Assembly: GCA_050008715.1 (NCBI GenBank)
Contig: JBEKMC010000012.1
Location: forward strand, 1 to 64,000
From: JAKACA01 sp050008715
Lineage (GTDB): Bacteria; Actinomycetota; Acidimicrobiia; Acidimicrobiales; Bog-793
Length of the DNA: 64,000 nt
Reading direction: 5' to 3'
Shown here: one piece after another, positions 8,753 to 16,682 of the stretch
Layout: every line of letters starts with the position of its first letter
How positions within the stretch are numbered: position 1 is the first letter of the stretch
The notes under the pieces: generated by a model
Told to the model about the DNA's origin: nothing
What the model saw: the letters and a program-made list of their open reading frames with translations, nothing else
Databases searched by the model: none
Translations under genes and position numbers: made by a program

Positions 8753-9550
8753 ATGTGCACGTGGGCCGGCGATCAGCAGGTACCTGAGCGACCCTCCGTG
8801 ACCATCGGCGTCGGGCTGAAGATGTACCTCGGTTACCGGCGAACGATGACATGGTGCGAAAGAGTCGCCGACGTCGCCGCATCTCATAGGCAATTGTTCA
8901 AGGCCGGCCTGGAGCTCTTCGTTCTTCCCTCATTTCCGGCATTGACAGCTGCGATTGAGATCTTCGCCGGTACAGGAATCCTCGTGGGATCCCAGGATCT
9001 TTGCTCGGAAGATTCGGGACCTTTCACCGGTGAGGTCAGCGGTTCGATGCTGGCCGAGATCGGGTGCCGTTACGCCGAAGTCGGGCACGCCGAGCGCAGG
9101 CGCATCTTCCACGAGGACGACACCGTCGTCGCGCTGAAGACGAAGGCTGCTCTGCGAAACGGGCTCGTACCGATCCTCTGCGTGGGAGAAGAGGAACGCC
9201 TCGACAAGGACGGCGCGCTGGCTTTCTGCGCCGCCCAGCTCGGGTCCGCCTTGAGCGCGTTGAACGGCGACGCTGGAGGGCGGGTGATCGTCGCCTATGA
9301 GCCCGTCTGGGCAATCGGGGCCACGGCACCGGCGCCGCCGTCTCACATCCGGACGGTGTGTGACGGGATACGGAGAGCGCTCGAGACGATGCCCATCTCC
9401 AGTTCCTCGATCCTGTACGGAGGCACAGCTGGACCGGGGCTCCTGGTCGAGTTGGCGGACTCGGTCGACGGACTGTTCTTGGGCCGTTCCGCCCACGACC
9501 CGACGGCTCTCGGCTCGGTGCTGAACGAAGCAGCCCAGCTCCTAGCCTGA
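8753..9550 (+). CDS. Triosephosphate-isomerase-family protein, likely tetrulose-phosphate isomerase
   Basis: The catalytic set of TIM is present: Lys in VGLKMYL, His in VGHAERR and Glu in AYEPVWAIG. The usual N-terminal Asn of GNWKM is replaced by Gly, and the loop after AIG (ATAPAPPSHI) is not the standard GTGKTAT loop. Both deviations also mark the LerI/EryH branch that converts L-erythrulose 1-P to D-erythrulose 4-P. I chose ATG 8753 (AGAAGG 6 nt upstream); GTG 8798 is possible and starts right at the fold. It is divergent from dhaK-dhaL-rpiB. Glycolytic TpiA cannot be fully excluded. Confidence 0.82.
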   Translation: MCTWAGDQQVPERPSVTIGVGLKMYLGYRRTMTWCERVADVAASHRQLFKAGLELFVLPSFPALTAAIEIFAGTGILVGSQDLCSEDSGPFTGEVSGSMLAEIGCRYAEVGHAERRRIFHEDDTVVALKTKAALRNGLVPILCVGEEERLDKDGALAFCAAQLGSALSALNGDAGGRVIVAYEPVWAIGATAPAPPSHIRTVCDGIRRALETMPISSSSILYGGTAGPGLLVELADSVDGLFLGRSAHDPTALGSVLNEAAQLLA

Positions 9551-9565
9551 GCCGGCACAGCGGTG

Positions 9566-9988
9566 TCAGCTCTCGCGGGATCCTTTGATGATCACGACAG
9601 GACATGCAGCGTGCTGCACGCACTCCTGGCTGACCGAGCCCAACTTCAGCCCGGCGAAACCACCTCGGCCGCGGGAGCCGAGCACGAGCATGTCGGCTCC
9701 CCTGGCAGCCTCGATCAGCGCTGCAGTGACGTCTCCCTCGGCCACGTACCTGCTGATCGGCACGTCGGGCGTCGGCAAGACCATGTCGACCGTCGCCTCC
9801 AGGAAGGCCTTGCACTTCCTCTCCATCTCGCTGCGGTCGAACGCTCCGGGCATGCCGACGAAGGGCAGCTGCCACGCGAAGACCGCGACGATCTCACCCC
9901 CGTGGACCTTCGCCTCCTCGCTGGCCCAGCGAAGAGCAGTGTTGCCGTGCTCGGACCCGTCAACCCCGACCACGATCCGATGGGTCAT
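9566..9988 (-). CDS. Universal stress protein (UspA family)
   Basis: The 140-residue single Usp domain begins MTHRIVVGVDGSEHGNTALRWA and ends with the ATP-binding loop GSRGRGGFAGLKLGSVS followed by CPVVIIK. The G-2x-G-9x-G-S pattern predicts an ATP-binding member. The ATG overlaps the stop of the upstream MFS transporter gene as ATGA. This coupling is common for transporters and Usp proteins, and suggests the protein modulates or accompanies transport. Its stop lies 16 bp from the convergent TIM-like gene. Confidence 0.93.
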   Translation of the reverse strand: MTHRIVVGVDGSEHGNTALRWASEEAKVHGGEIVAVFAWQLPFVGMPGAFDRSEMERKCKAFLEATVDMVLPTPDVPISRYVAEGDVTAALIEAARGADMLVLGSRGRGGFAGLKLGSVSQECVQHAACPVVIIKGSRES

Positions 9989-11409
9989 GACGCAGCTGGC
10001 CTGAACTTCGGGCGGGATGGGGCGGCACGAGCCGTCTGCTCGAGTTGCTCGAGGCTCATGCCCTTCGGCTCAGGGAGGAGCCACACCGAGAGCCCGAGTC
10101 CCAGCAGGCACACGATGCCGGCAACGACTTCGGCCCCTCGCAAACCTATGGAGGACGCAAGCATGTCAGGGAAGAGGTACGCCCCGGCGAAGGCACCCAA
10201 CTTTCCTGCGGCCGCCGATATCCCGTGCGCGGTCGTCCGCACCTCCACTGGGAAGATCTCGGCTGGGTAGACGAAAGTTGTCATGTTCGGTCCGAACTCC
10301 GTGAAGAAGTAGCTTGCCCCAAACAAGACGACGAACGGCGCCACCGTGGTCGTCACCCCGGGCACGAGGCCGATGAGCAGGAACACGAGTGCCATCAGGG
10401 CAAAGCCCTGACATTGGATTCGTTTGCGCCCCGACCTGTCCAGCAGTCGGATGGCTAATGCGTACCCCGGCAGGGCGAACACGGCGAAGATGAGCAACTG
10501 CAGCACCGTGTTGTGCAGGAGCGATCCCGTGGGGTTGATCACCTTCAACACTTCGGGACTCGAAATGGTATTGCCGTAGTAAGCGAAGTCGAGCATTGCC
10601 CATGTGCCAGCCGTACCGATGAGCCAGAACAGCATGCGCCGGCTTCTCGCCAGGGTCCTGAAGCCCTCGAGAACACCTTGCTGCTGCCGGGCTTTGGATG
10701 GAGGCCGCGGGCCGCGGACCACCGCTTGGCCGGTGGCGGCGGCGATGGCTGCCCTCGCTTCGACGAGGTCACCGCCCGCTTGAGCAAACCGTGGCGTCTC
10801 GTTGATCTGCCGCCGCAGGTAGAAGACGGCCAGCCCGGGGATCGCCCCCAACCCCAGCAAGATGCGCCAGGTGTCGCCGTCCGGGACATGGGAGGCCAGG
10901 AGTATGGCCGCGAGCAACGGTCCGATCGTCAAGCCGGCCCCCTGCATGGCGAAGACCAGCCCGACCATCTTCCCCCGTGATCGCTTGGCCGAGTACTCGC
11001 TCATGATGGTGGCGCTCACGGGATAGTCGCCGCCGATTCCGATGCCGAGCACGATGCGGGAGACGAGCAAGAAGGTGAAATTCGGCGACAGGGCGGAGGC
11101 GATCGCCCCGATCGCGAGGATGAGTACCTCGTAGCCGTAGATCCTCTTGCGTCCGAGTATGTCGGCGATCCGTCCGAAGATGATGGCGCCGACAGCCGAG
11201 GCTGCCAGCGTGGCGGAGTTGAGGAGTGAGACTTGCGTCGTCGACAGGCTCCACTGCGTCTTGAGGATGTCCACCACGATCCCGATGATGAACAGGTCAT
11301 AGGCGTCGGTGAAGAAACCCATGCCGGAGATGAACATGATCTTGTATTGGAATCTCGTGATGCTGCTGTCATCGAGTGCGACGAAAGTCCCGGATCCACT
11401 CACAGCCAT
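9985..11409 (-). CDS. MFS transporter, phosphate/sugar:H+ symporter-like (12 TM)
   Basis: The 474-residue protein has 12 predicted hydrophobic segments. Family motifs are GFFTDAYDLFIIGIV in TM1, GRIADILGRKR (MFS motif A) after TM2 and GIGIGGDYPVSATIMSEY in TM4-5, close to the PHS (phosphate:H+ symporter) and sugar-porter branches. It likely imports an anion or polyol/sugar acid across the inner membrane. Next to the tetrulose-phosphate genes it is a candidate uptake system for that pathway, although the two units converge rather than share an operon. It is coupled to the UspA gene by a 4-bp overlap. Confidence 0.85.
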   Translation of the reverse strand: MAVSGSGTFVALDDSSITRFQYKIMFISGMGFFTDAYDLFIIGIVVDILKTQWSLSTTQVSLLNSATLAASAVGAIIFGRIADILGRKRIYGYEVLILAIGAIASALSPNFTFLLVSRIVLGIGIGGDYPVSATIMSEYSAKRSRGKMVGLVFAMQGAGLTIGPLLAAILLASHVPDGDTWRILLGLGAIPGLAVFYLRRQINETPRFAQAGGDLVEARAAIAAATGQAVVRGPRPPSKARQQQGVLEGFRTLARSRRMLFWLIGTAGTWAMLDFAYYGNTISSPEVLKVINPTGSLLHNTVLQLLIFAVFALPGYALAIRLLDRSGRKRIQCQGFALMALVFLLIGLVPGVTTTVAPFVVLFGASYFFTEFGPNMTTFVYPAEIFPVEVRTTAHGISAAAGKLGAFAGAYLFPDMLASSIGLRGAEVVAGIVCLLGLGLSVWLLPEPKGMSLEQLEQTARAAPSRPKFRPAAS

Positions 11410-11489
11410 GCAATCAGTCTCAACCCCACGCCGGCGCCATCATGCGCAGCCCGAGTGAACACTCGGTGAACTCTTGGGTTGTCTCCGAG

Positions 11490-12425
11490 TCAATCCGAGC
11501 GCGCGAGCGCTTCCGCAGGGGGCGTCTCCGCGCTCTGGCGGTGCCGCGTGGCGACGACGGCGATCGCGACGAGCCCTACGAGACCGCCGGAGACCTGAAC
11601 TGCCGTGAGCGGCTGCCCGAGGATGACAAGAGCCGCCACAGCAGCCACGATCGGGTTGCTCGATCCGATCACTGAGGAGATGGACGCGTCGACGTAGCGG
11701 TGGGCCCAGTTCATCATGAGATGGGCACTTCCCGGCACGATCGCCAGCAGGCTGATCCACAACCAGTCGCTCGCCTTCACGCGAGCGAGGCTCTGGCCGG
11801 ACAACAGCACGATGGGCACCATGACCACTGCCGCCACGAGCGTGACGCCAACGGTGTACTCGACGGCATCCGACACCGCCCGTGCATGCTTGGAGGCGAG
11901 CCAGTAGGCGGACCACGACAACATGGCTCCCACCGCCAGCAGGTCACCGACGACCTCGTGGTGACTCGTCACGCCGGGACCGACGACGGCCGCCACGACG
12001 CCGCCGAGCGCGAGCGCGATCCAACAGAGGTCCCACCGGCCGATGCGCTCACCGAACAGCGGACGCGCTGCGACAATCACGAGCACGGGTTGGGCGGCGC
12101 CGATGACGGTGGCGTCCACGACGCTCGTGAGCTTGACCGCACTGAAGAACAGGGACATGTCGCCGGCCAACAGCACACCCCCGAGCCAGGTGGCCCGCAG
12201 CATGGGCCAGTTCAGCCGGCGGCCGGACGCGTAGAGGATCACGACGAGAAGGCAGGCGCCGAGCCACACCCTGTAGAACGTCAACACGAGCCCGGGGGCG
12301 AAGGTCAGCGTGGCGAAGACGCCGCCGAAGCCCCAACCGATGGCTGCGAGCACGGAGGCAGCGAGCCCTGCCGACCGGCTCCTGCGTCCGATGGCGTGAG
12401 ATGACGCGGTCGTCGAGTCGGGCAT
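11490..12425 (-). CDS. EamA/DMT-family transporter (10 TM)
   Basis: Two EamA repeats are visible, each with five hydrophobic segments: VLAAIGWGFGGVFATL at the start of the first and AVGAMLSWSAYWLASKHAR at the start of the second. The ATG at 12425 gives 311 residues, the usual family length; longer upstream reading is not supported. No strong Shine-Dalgarno is seen. The family exports amino acids and other metabolites. It is divergent from the SDR-led catabolic operon and 80 bp upstream of the MFS gene on the same strand. Confidence 0.85.
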   Translation of the reverse strand: MPDSTTASSHAIGRRSRSAGLAASVLAAIGWGFGGVFATLTFAPGLVLTFYRVWLGACLLVVILYASGRRLNWPMLRATWLGGVLLAGDMSLFFSAVKLTSVVDATVIGAAQPVLVIVAARPLFGERIGRWDLCWIALALGGVVAAVVGPGVTSHHEVVGDLLAVGAMLSWSAYWLASKHARAVSDAVEYTVGVTLVAAVVMVPIVLLSGQSLARVKASDWLWISLLAIVPGSAHLMMNWAHRYVDASISSVIGSSNPIVAAVAALVILGQPLTAVQVSGGLVGLVAIAVVATRHRQSAETPPAEALARSD

Positions 12426-12790
12426 TTCCAAGGGAGCGTAACGGGACGGCCGCACTCGACGCGGCGGCTCGGACGGCAGTTTCTCGCGCGATCCCCCGAT
12501 ATCCCCTCGGGATGCATGACCTTGTGGTTCGCTGGAGGCACGGGCAACGAGGGGGTGATTCTTTACCGACCGCGTGATATAAGTACCGGAGCCGTTCCTC
12601 CGGAGGATCGCGACCTCCCCGGGCGGCACGGAGTGAAATTTCCCGTTGCAAACGAGACGGATGGCTGGCTACAATCCGCAAAACCACTTAAATCTACATA
12701 TATTTAGCTGTATTGATGCGTTGGCGCTGCTCGCCTGGGATGCCAGACGAGCCGGCCGTTTCATTCCGCTCTGACTTGGGGGTCTTCTCA
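12426..12790. promoter_or_regulatory. Divergent control region with AT-rich core
   Basis: No gene is evident in these 365 bp between the EamA gene and the SDR operon. An AT-rich patch at about 12680-12716 stands out from the GC-rich surroundings and includes TAAAT (12689-12693) and ATTTA (12702-12706) as inverted arms. This is the likely promoter and operator area of the large catabolic operon, possibly the target of the FadR-type regulator encoded within it. Exact -10 and -35 elements cannot be assigned with confidence. Confidence 0.45.
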
Positions 12791-13573
12791 GTGGGAAAGC
12801 TTGACGGGCTGGTCGCGATCATCACCGGAGCCGGCAGCGGCCAGGGGGCGGCAGCCGCTCGTTTGTTCACTTCCGAGGGTGCCGCCGTCGTCGTGGCGGA
12901 CGTCAACGCGGAGACTGGCGAGGAGGTCACCGCCGAGCTCACCGCGACCGGTGCGCATGCGGTGTTCTCGCCGTGTGACGTCTCGGACTCGAAGCAGGTA
13001 CAAGCAACCGTACAGACGGCGGTCACGGAGTTCGGGCGCCTCGACATTCTCTACAACAACGCCGGCCTGTGGTTCTCCGCCCAAGGCAATTACCGGCCGG
13101 GCATCACCGACGCACCCTCGCCTCTGCTGGAGGAGAACATCTGGGATCGCACGCTCGACGTGAACCTGAAGGGCACCTACCTCGGCTGCAAATACGCCAT
13201 CCCGGAGATGCAGAAAGTCGGCAAGGGCGCCATCATCAACGTGTCGAGCATCGCAGCGCTTCGTGTCGGCTCGGGCGCGTCCGACGCCTACACGGCGGCC
13301 AAGGGGGGCGTCGTGGCGATAACGCGCACGCTCGCCGTGGAGCACGCCAAATACCAGATTCGCTGCAATTGCATCTTTCCCGGTGCGATCAAGACGCCAC
13401 TGGCAGGGCCGTTCACACCCGAGTACGAGCGCGCCGTCGAGTCCCACGTGCCCCTCGGCCGATGGGGCCAGCCGGAGGACATCGCCAAGATGGCCCTCTT
13501 CCTCGCCTCGGACGATTCGAGTTGGATCACCGGAGCCTTCTTCGTCGTGGACGGGGGGTACACCGCCGTATGA
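12791..13573 (+). CDS. Short-chain dehydrogenase/reductase (SDR)
   Basis: The GTG at 12791 (GGGGG about 9 nt upstream) starts directly at the Rossmann fold: VAIITGAGSGQG cofactor loop, Asp after beta2 (VVADVNA, suggesting NAD preference), LYNNAG, and the catalytic Ser (NVSSIAA), Tyr and Lys (YTAAKGG). The length of 260 residues is that of a classical SDR. The substrate is unknown. As the first gene of the operon, followed by aldehyde dehydrogenase with a 4-bp overlap, it would fit oxidation of an alcohol to an aldehyde. Confidence 0.92.
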   Translation: MGKLDGLVAIITGAGSGQGAAAARLFTSEGAAVVVADVNAETGEEVTAELTATGAHAVFSPCDVSDSKQVQATVQTAVTEFGRLDILYNNAGLWFSAQGNYRPGITDAPSPLLEENIWDRTLDVNLKGTYLGCKYAIPEMQKVGKGAIINVSSIAALRVGSGASDAYTAAKGGVVAITRTLAVEHAKYQIRCNCIFPGAIKTPLAGPFTPEYERAVESHVPLGRWGQPEDIAKMALFLASDDSSWITGAFFVVDGGYTAV

Positions 13574-15048
13574 GCGGCGTCACGGCGGCCCCGCCGCGCC
13601 CCATCGTGCACGGCCGGCTGTGGATCGGTGGCGACGAAGTCGCCGCCGGCAGCGGCGACACGTACCCCATCTATAACCCGGCAACAGGCGCCCTCGTCGC
13701 CGAAGTCGCGGACGCCGCCGGCTCGGACGTGTCCGCTGCGGTCGCCAGCGCCAAGCAGGCGTTCGTGGACGGCCGCTGGCGCCGCCTGCCGGCACCGCGT
13801 CGCGGCGAGATACTGCTCGAGGTGGCGGCCGCCATCGAGGCGGGCCTCGACGACCTCGCCCTCACAGAGTCGCTCTGCTCGGGCAAACCCATCAGCGACT
13901 GCCGAGCCGAAGTGGGTGCGGCCGCTCGCTATTTCCGCTTCTACGGTGCTGCGGTCAACCACATGACCGGACAGACCATCCCGGTCAACGCGACGGGCCT
14001 CGACTTCACCCTTCGCGAGCCCATCGGCGTCTGCGCCCTCATCGTTCCGTGGAACGGGCCAATCGCTATCGCTGCCAAGAAGACGGCGCCGGCGCTCGCC
14101 GCCGGCAACTCGGTCGTGCTCAAGCCGGCACCCCCAACACCGCTCACAGCCCTGGCGCTCGCCCGCATCTGCGCCGAAGCCGGCGTGCCCGAAGGCGTCG
14201 TCAACGTGGTCACCGGTTCGACCCGGCAGCTCGGGCAGGAGCTCGTATCGCACGAGGACGTCGCCAAGATCAGTTTCACGGGAAGCACCGCCACGGGACG
14301 GGACATCCTCTCGAGAGCGGCATCCGGAATCAAGCGCGTCAGCCTCGAGCTCGGGGGCAAGTCGCCGAACGTCGTCTTCTCCGACGCCCCCGTCGCCGAG
14401 GTGGCCAAGTCCGCTGTGGCGGCCGTCTTCGCGAACTCCGGACAAGACTGCTGCTCCCGCAGCCGGATGATCGTGCAGCGCCCCATTTTCGAGGAGTTCG
14501 TCGACCTGCTCGCCAAGGAGGCGGCGGCAGTGCCGCAGGGGGATCCGCTCGACCCGGCCATCAGGCTCGGGAGCCTGATCTCGTCCGAGCAGCGGGACCG
14601 CGTGCTCGGGTATCTCGAGAGGGCGACGACTGACGGGGCCGAGCTCGTCTGCGGTGGCGACGTCGTGCGCACGACGGGGCTGGATGCTGGAAACGCCATC
14701 TCACCGACGGTCGTCGTCGACGCGAAGCCGGACAGCGAGATCGCCACCGAGGAGGTCTTCGGGCCGGTTGCCACGGTGCTGTGCTTCGACGACGAAGCCG
14801 AGGCCGTCGCCCTCGCCAACGGCACTCGTTACGGGCTGAGCGGATCGTTGTGGACACGCGACATCGGGCGGGCGATCCGAGTCGCACGCGAGATCCGATC
14901 GGGGTTGTTGAGCGTCAACTCGGACTCCAGCTCCTACATCCAGGCTCCCTTCGGGGGATATGGGCAGAGCGGTCTCGGCAAGGAGCAGGGCCTGGAGGGG
15001 CTCTACGACTTCACCGAGGTCAAGAACGTCTACGTGAGCGACCGATAG
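13570..15048 (+). CDS. NAD(P)-dependent aldehyde dehydrogenase
   Basis: The ATG overlaps the SDR stop (ATGA). The 492-residue protein has the ALDH signature: VPWNGPIAIAAKKTAPALAA, FTGSTATGR (cofactor), the general-base Glu in SLELGGKSPNVV, and the nucleophile Cys in NSGQDCCSRSRM, where two adjacent Cys are present. C-terminal EEVFGPVATVL completes the family. It probably oxidises the aldehyde made by the SDR to a carboxylate. PuuC-type gamma-glutamyl aldehyde dehydrogenases are of this size. It is followed by the amidotransferase-like gene after 21 bp. Confidence 0.95.
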   Translation: MSGVTAAPPRPIVHGRLWIGGDEVAAGSGDTYPIYNPATGALVAEVADAAGSDVSAAVASAKQAFVDGRWRRLPAPRRGEILLEVAAAIEAGLDDLALTESLCSGKPISDCRAEVGAAARYFRFYGAAVNHMTGQTIPVNATGLDFTLREPIGVCALIVPWNGPIAIAAKKTAPALAAGNSVVLKPAPPTPLTALALARICAEAGVPEGVVNVVTGSTRQLGQELVSHEDVAKISFTGSTATGRDILSRAASGIKRVSLELGGKSPNVVFSDAPVAEVAKSAVAAVFANSGQDCCSRSRMIVQRPIFEEFVDLLAKEAAAVPQGDPLDPAIRLGSLISSEQRDRVLGYLERATTDGAELVCGGDVVRTTGLDAGNAISPTVVVDAKPDSEIATEEVFGPVATVLCFDDEAEAVALANGTRYGLSGSLWTRDIGRAIRVAREIRSGLLSVNSDSSSYIQAPFGGYGQSGLGKEQGLEGLYDFTEVKNVYVSDR

Positions 15049-15069
15049 AGACGAGAGGGAAAGCCAACC

Positions 15070-15744
15070 GTGTGCGAGATCCTGGTCGTGACGAGCGCAG
15101 ATCCGACACCCTTCTCGGCGGTCGTGGACGCGGCGCGCGCCATGGAGTACTACGGCTCCGCGAACTTCGGCTGGGGTGTCGCCTGGCTCGCGGGTGGCCG
15201 AATCGAGCGCTATCGCTCTATCGGCAGGCTCAGCGATGAGCCGGAGGCGGCCGAACGCCTCGCCGATATCCGCTCGACGCACTTCCTCTTGCACGTCCGC
15301 CGGCCGAGCAAGCTTTCGACGATACAGATCGCCGACACGCAACCGTTCCTCAACGACGACGAGAACATTGCTTTCGCTCACAACGGTCGCTTCGTCGCGG
15401 AGGACGAGTTCCGCCCGACCTACGCGGATCGGCTGTCAGGCGCCGCCGACAGCGAGGTCGGCTTCGTGATGTTCCAGGACCTCGTTGCCGCCGGAGCGCC
15501 GATGGTGGAGGCGCTCGAGACGGTGCACTCCAAGCTCGGGGGGCGCGCCAACCTCGCCACCTTGGACACCAACGGGCAGGTCGCTCTCTACAGCAGCTAC
15601 GACGGAAATCGGATGTGGACGTTCCGTAACGGCGACACGACGGTGGCCGCGACGGAGCTCCACTCGGCCGACAACTCGTTGTTCGAGCTCGTCTTTCCGC
15701 AGGCGACCGAGCGACGTCAGATCGAGGGGCCGGGCACGTTATGA
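15070..15744 (+). CDS. Class II glutamine amidotransferase-like (Ntn) hydrolase
   Basis: The GTG start places Cys at position 2 (MCEILVV), the N-terminal nucleophile after Met removal. Conserved family positions are HVRRPS (Arg), AHNGRF (oxyanion Asn/Gly) and DSEVGF (substrate Asp). There is no synthetase domain, so this is a stand-alone GATase (YafJ/EgtC/Dug3-like, PF13230 class). EgtC and Dug3 are known to hydrolyse gamma-glutamyl amide bonds. Next to a GS-like ligase and dehydrogenases this suggests a gamma-glutamyl hydrolase rather than ammonia delivery. The specific substrate is unknown. Confidence 0.85.
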   Translation: MCEILVVTSADPTPFSAVVDAARAMEYYGSANFGWGVAWLAGGRIERYRSIGRLSDEPEAAERLADIRSTHFLLHVRRPSKLSTIQIADTQPFLNDDENIAFAHNGRFVAEDEFRPTYADRLSGAADSEVGFVMFQDLVAAGAPMVEALETVHSKLGGRANLATLDTNGQVALYSSYDGNRMWTFRNGDTTVAATELHSADNSLFELVFPQATERRQIEGPGTL

Positions 15745-15781
15745 GGCGCGTCGCCGGCATGGCGCGTCGGGCGGTGACGAG

Positions 15782-16618
15782 ATGAGGGAGATGGCGACCG
15801 ATCGCACCGTCGCCGGAGCCCAACCCACTCGCCAACGGCTCGGCGATCAGGTCGCCTCATTGCTGCTGCAAGCCATCAGGCTGCACGAGTACCTGCCGGA
15901 CGAGCGGCTGCCCTCGGAAGCCGAGTTGTGCGAGCAGCTCGGAGTCAACCGCATGGCGGTGCGCGAGGGCCTGCGTTGGCTCGAGGACCACAAGTACGTC
16001 CGCATGCAGCGCGGTCGCTATGGCGGTGCCCTCGTGCTCGATCCTGGCCTGGATCTCGCAACAGACAGACTGCGGGGGCGGGCGGAGGATCTGCGGCAGC
16101 TCTTCGAGTTTCGCTCGGCCGTCGAACCGCTCGTGGCCGCCCTGGCGGCGGAGCGGATCGAACCCGTCGAGCTGGCGATGCTCGACCGGCTGCACGAGGA
16201 GGAGCGCCACTGGCCGTCGGTTCCGCGCGGGCGATTCCGTGCCATCGACGTCGCCATCCACAAGGCGATCGCCGCCGCCTGCCGCAACCAGTACCTCATC
16301 GACGCCGTACGGGACATCCGGGTCTGGCTGGCGCCCGGCCTGGACCTGCTCGACCCTTCGGTCGATCGACGCAACGACTCCGTCGAATGCCACGGACGGC
16401 TGATCGCCTGCTTGCACGCCGGCGACGGCACCGGGGCGGAAGCTGCCATGCGAGAACACATCGGCGTCACGGCGCATGCCGTCGACGCCGCACTCGAGAG
16501 CAGGACCTCAGTGGACGCGGGCCAGGTGACGAGATCGTCCCGGGCGCCGGGCAAAGCCCCGAGGCGACCGACGAAGGCTACGGCAAAGGCGAAGGCAGGC
16601 CCTCGAGCAGCAACGTGA
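15782..16618 (+). CDS. FadR/GntR-family transcriptional regulator (FCD domain)
   Basis: An N-terminal GntR winged helix (LPSEAELCEQLGVNRMAVREG and LRWLEDHKYVRMQRGRYGG) is followed by an all-helical FCD ligand domain with the metal-type His (VAIHKAI) and a C-terminal helix pattern MREHIGVTAHAVDAAL. The start is ATG 15782 or 15791; neither has an ideal Shine-Dalgarno. The last 30 residues form a Lys/Arg/Ala/Pro tail reminiscent of histone-like tails, which is unusual for the family. Encoded inside the operon it probably controls, it is likely a repressor relieved by a carboxylic-acid effector. Confidence 0.9.
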   Translation: MREMATDRTVAGAQPTRQRLGDQVASLLLQAIRLHEYLPDERLPSEAELCEQLGVNRMAVREGLRWLEDHKYVRMQRGRYGGALVLDPGLDLATDRLRGRAEDLRQLFEFRSAVEPLVAALAAERIEPVELAMLDRLHEEERHWPSVPRGRFRAIDVAIHKAIAAACRNQYLIDAVRDIRVWLAPGLDLLDPSVDRRNDSVECHGRLIACLHAGDGTGAEAAMREHIGVTAHAVDAALESRTSVDAGQVTRSSRAPGKAPRRPTKATAKAKAGPRAAT

Positions 16619-16682
16619 TCAGCCCGCTCCGTCAATGGGCGGAGCGAGTCCAGCAGTGCCCGGAGTGACAGGAAGGGGGGAT

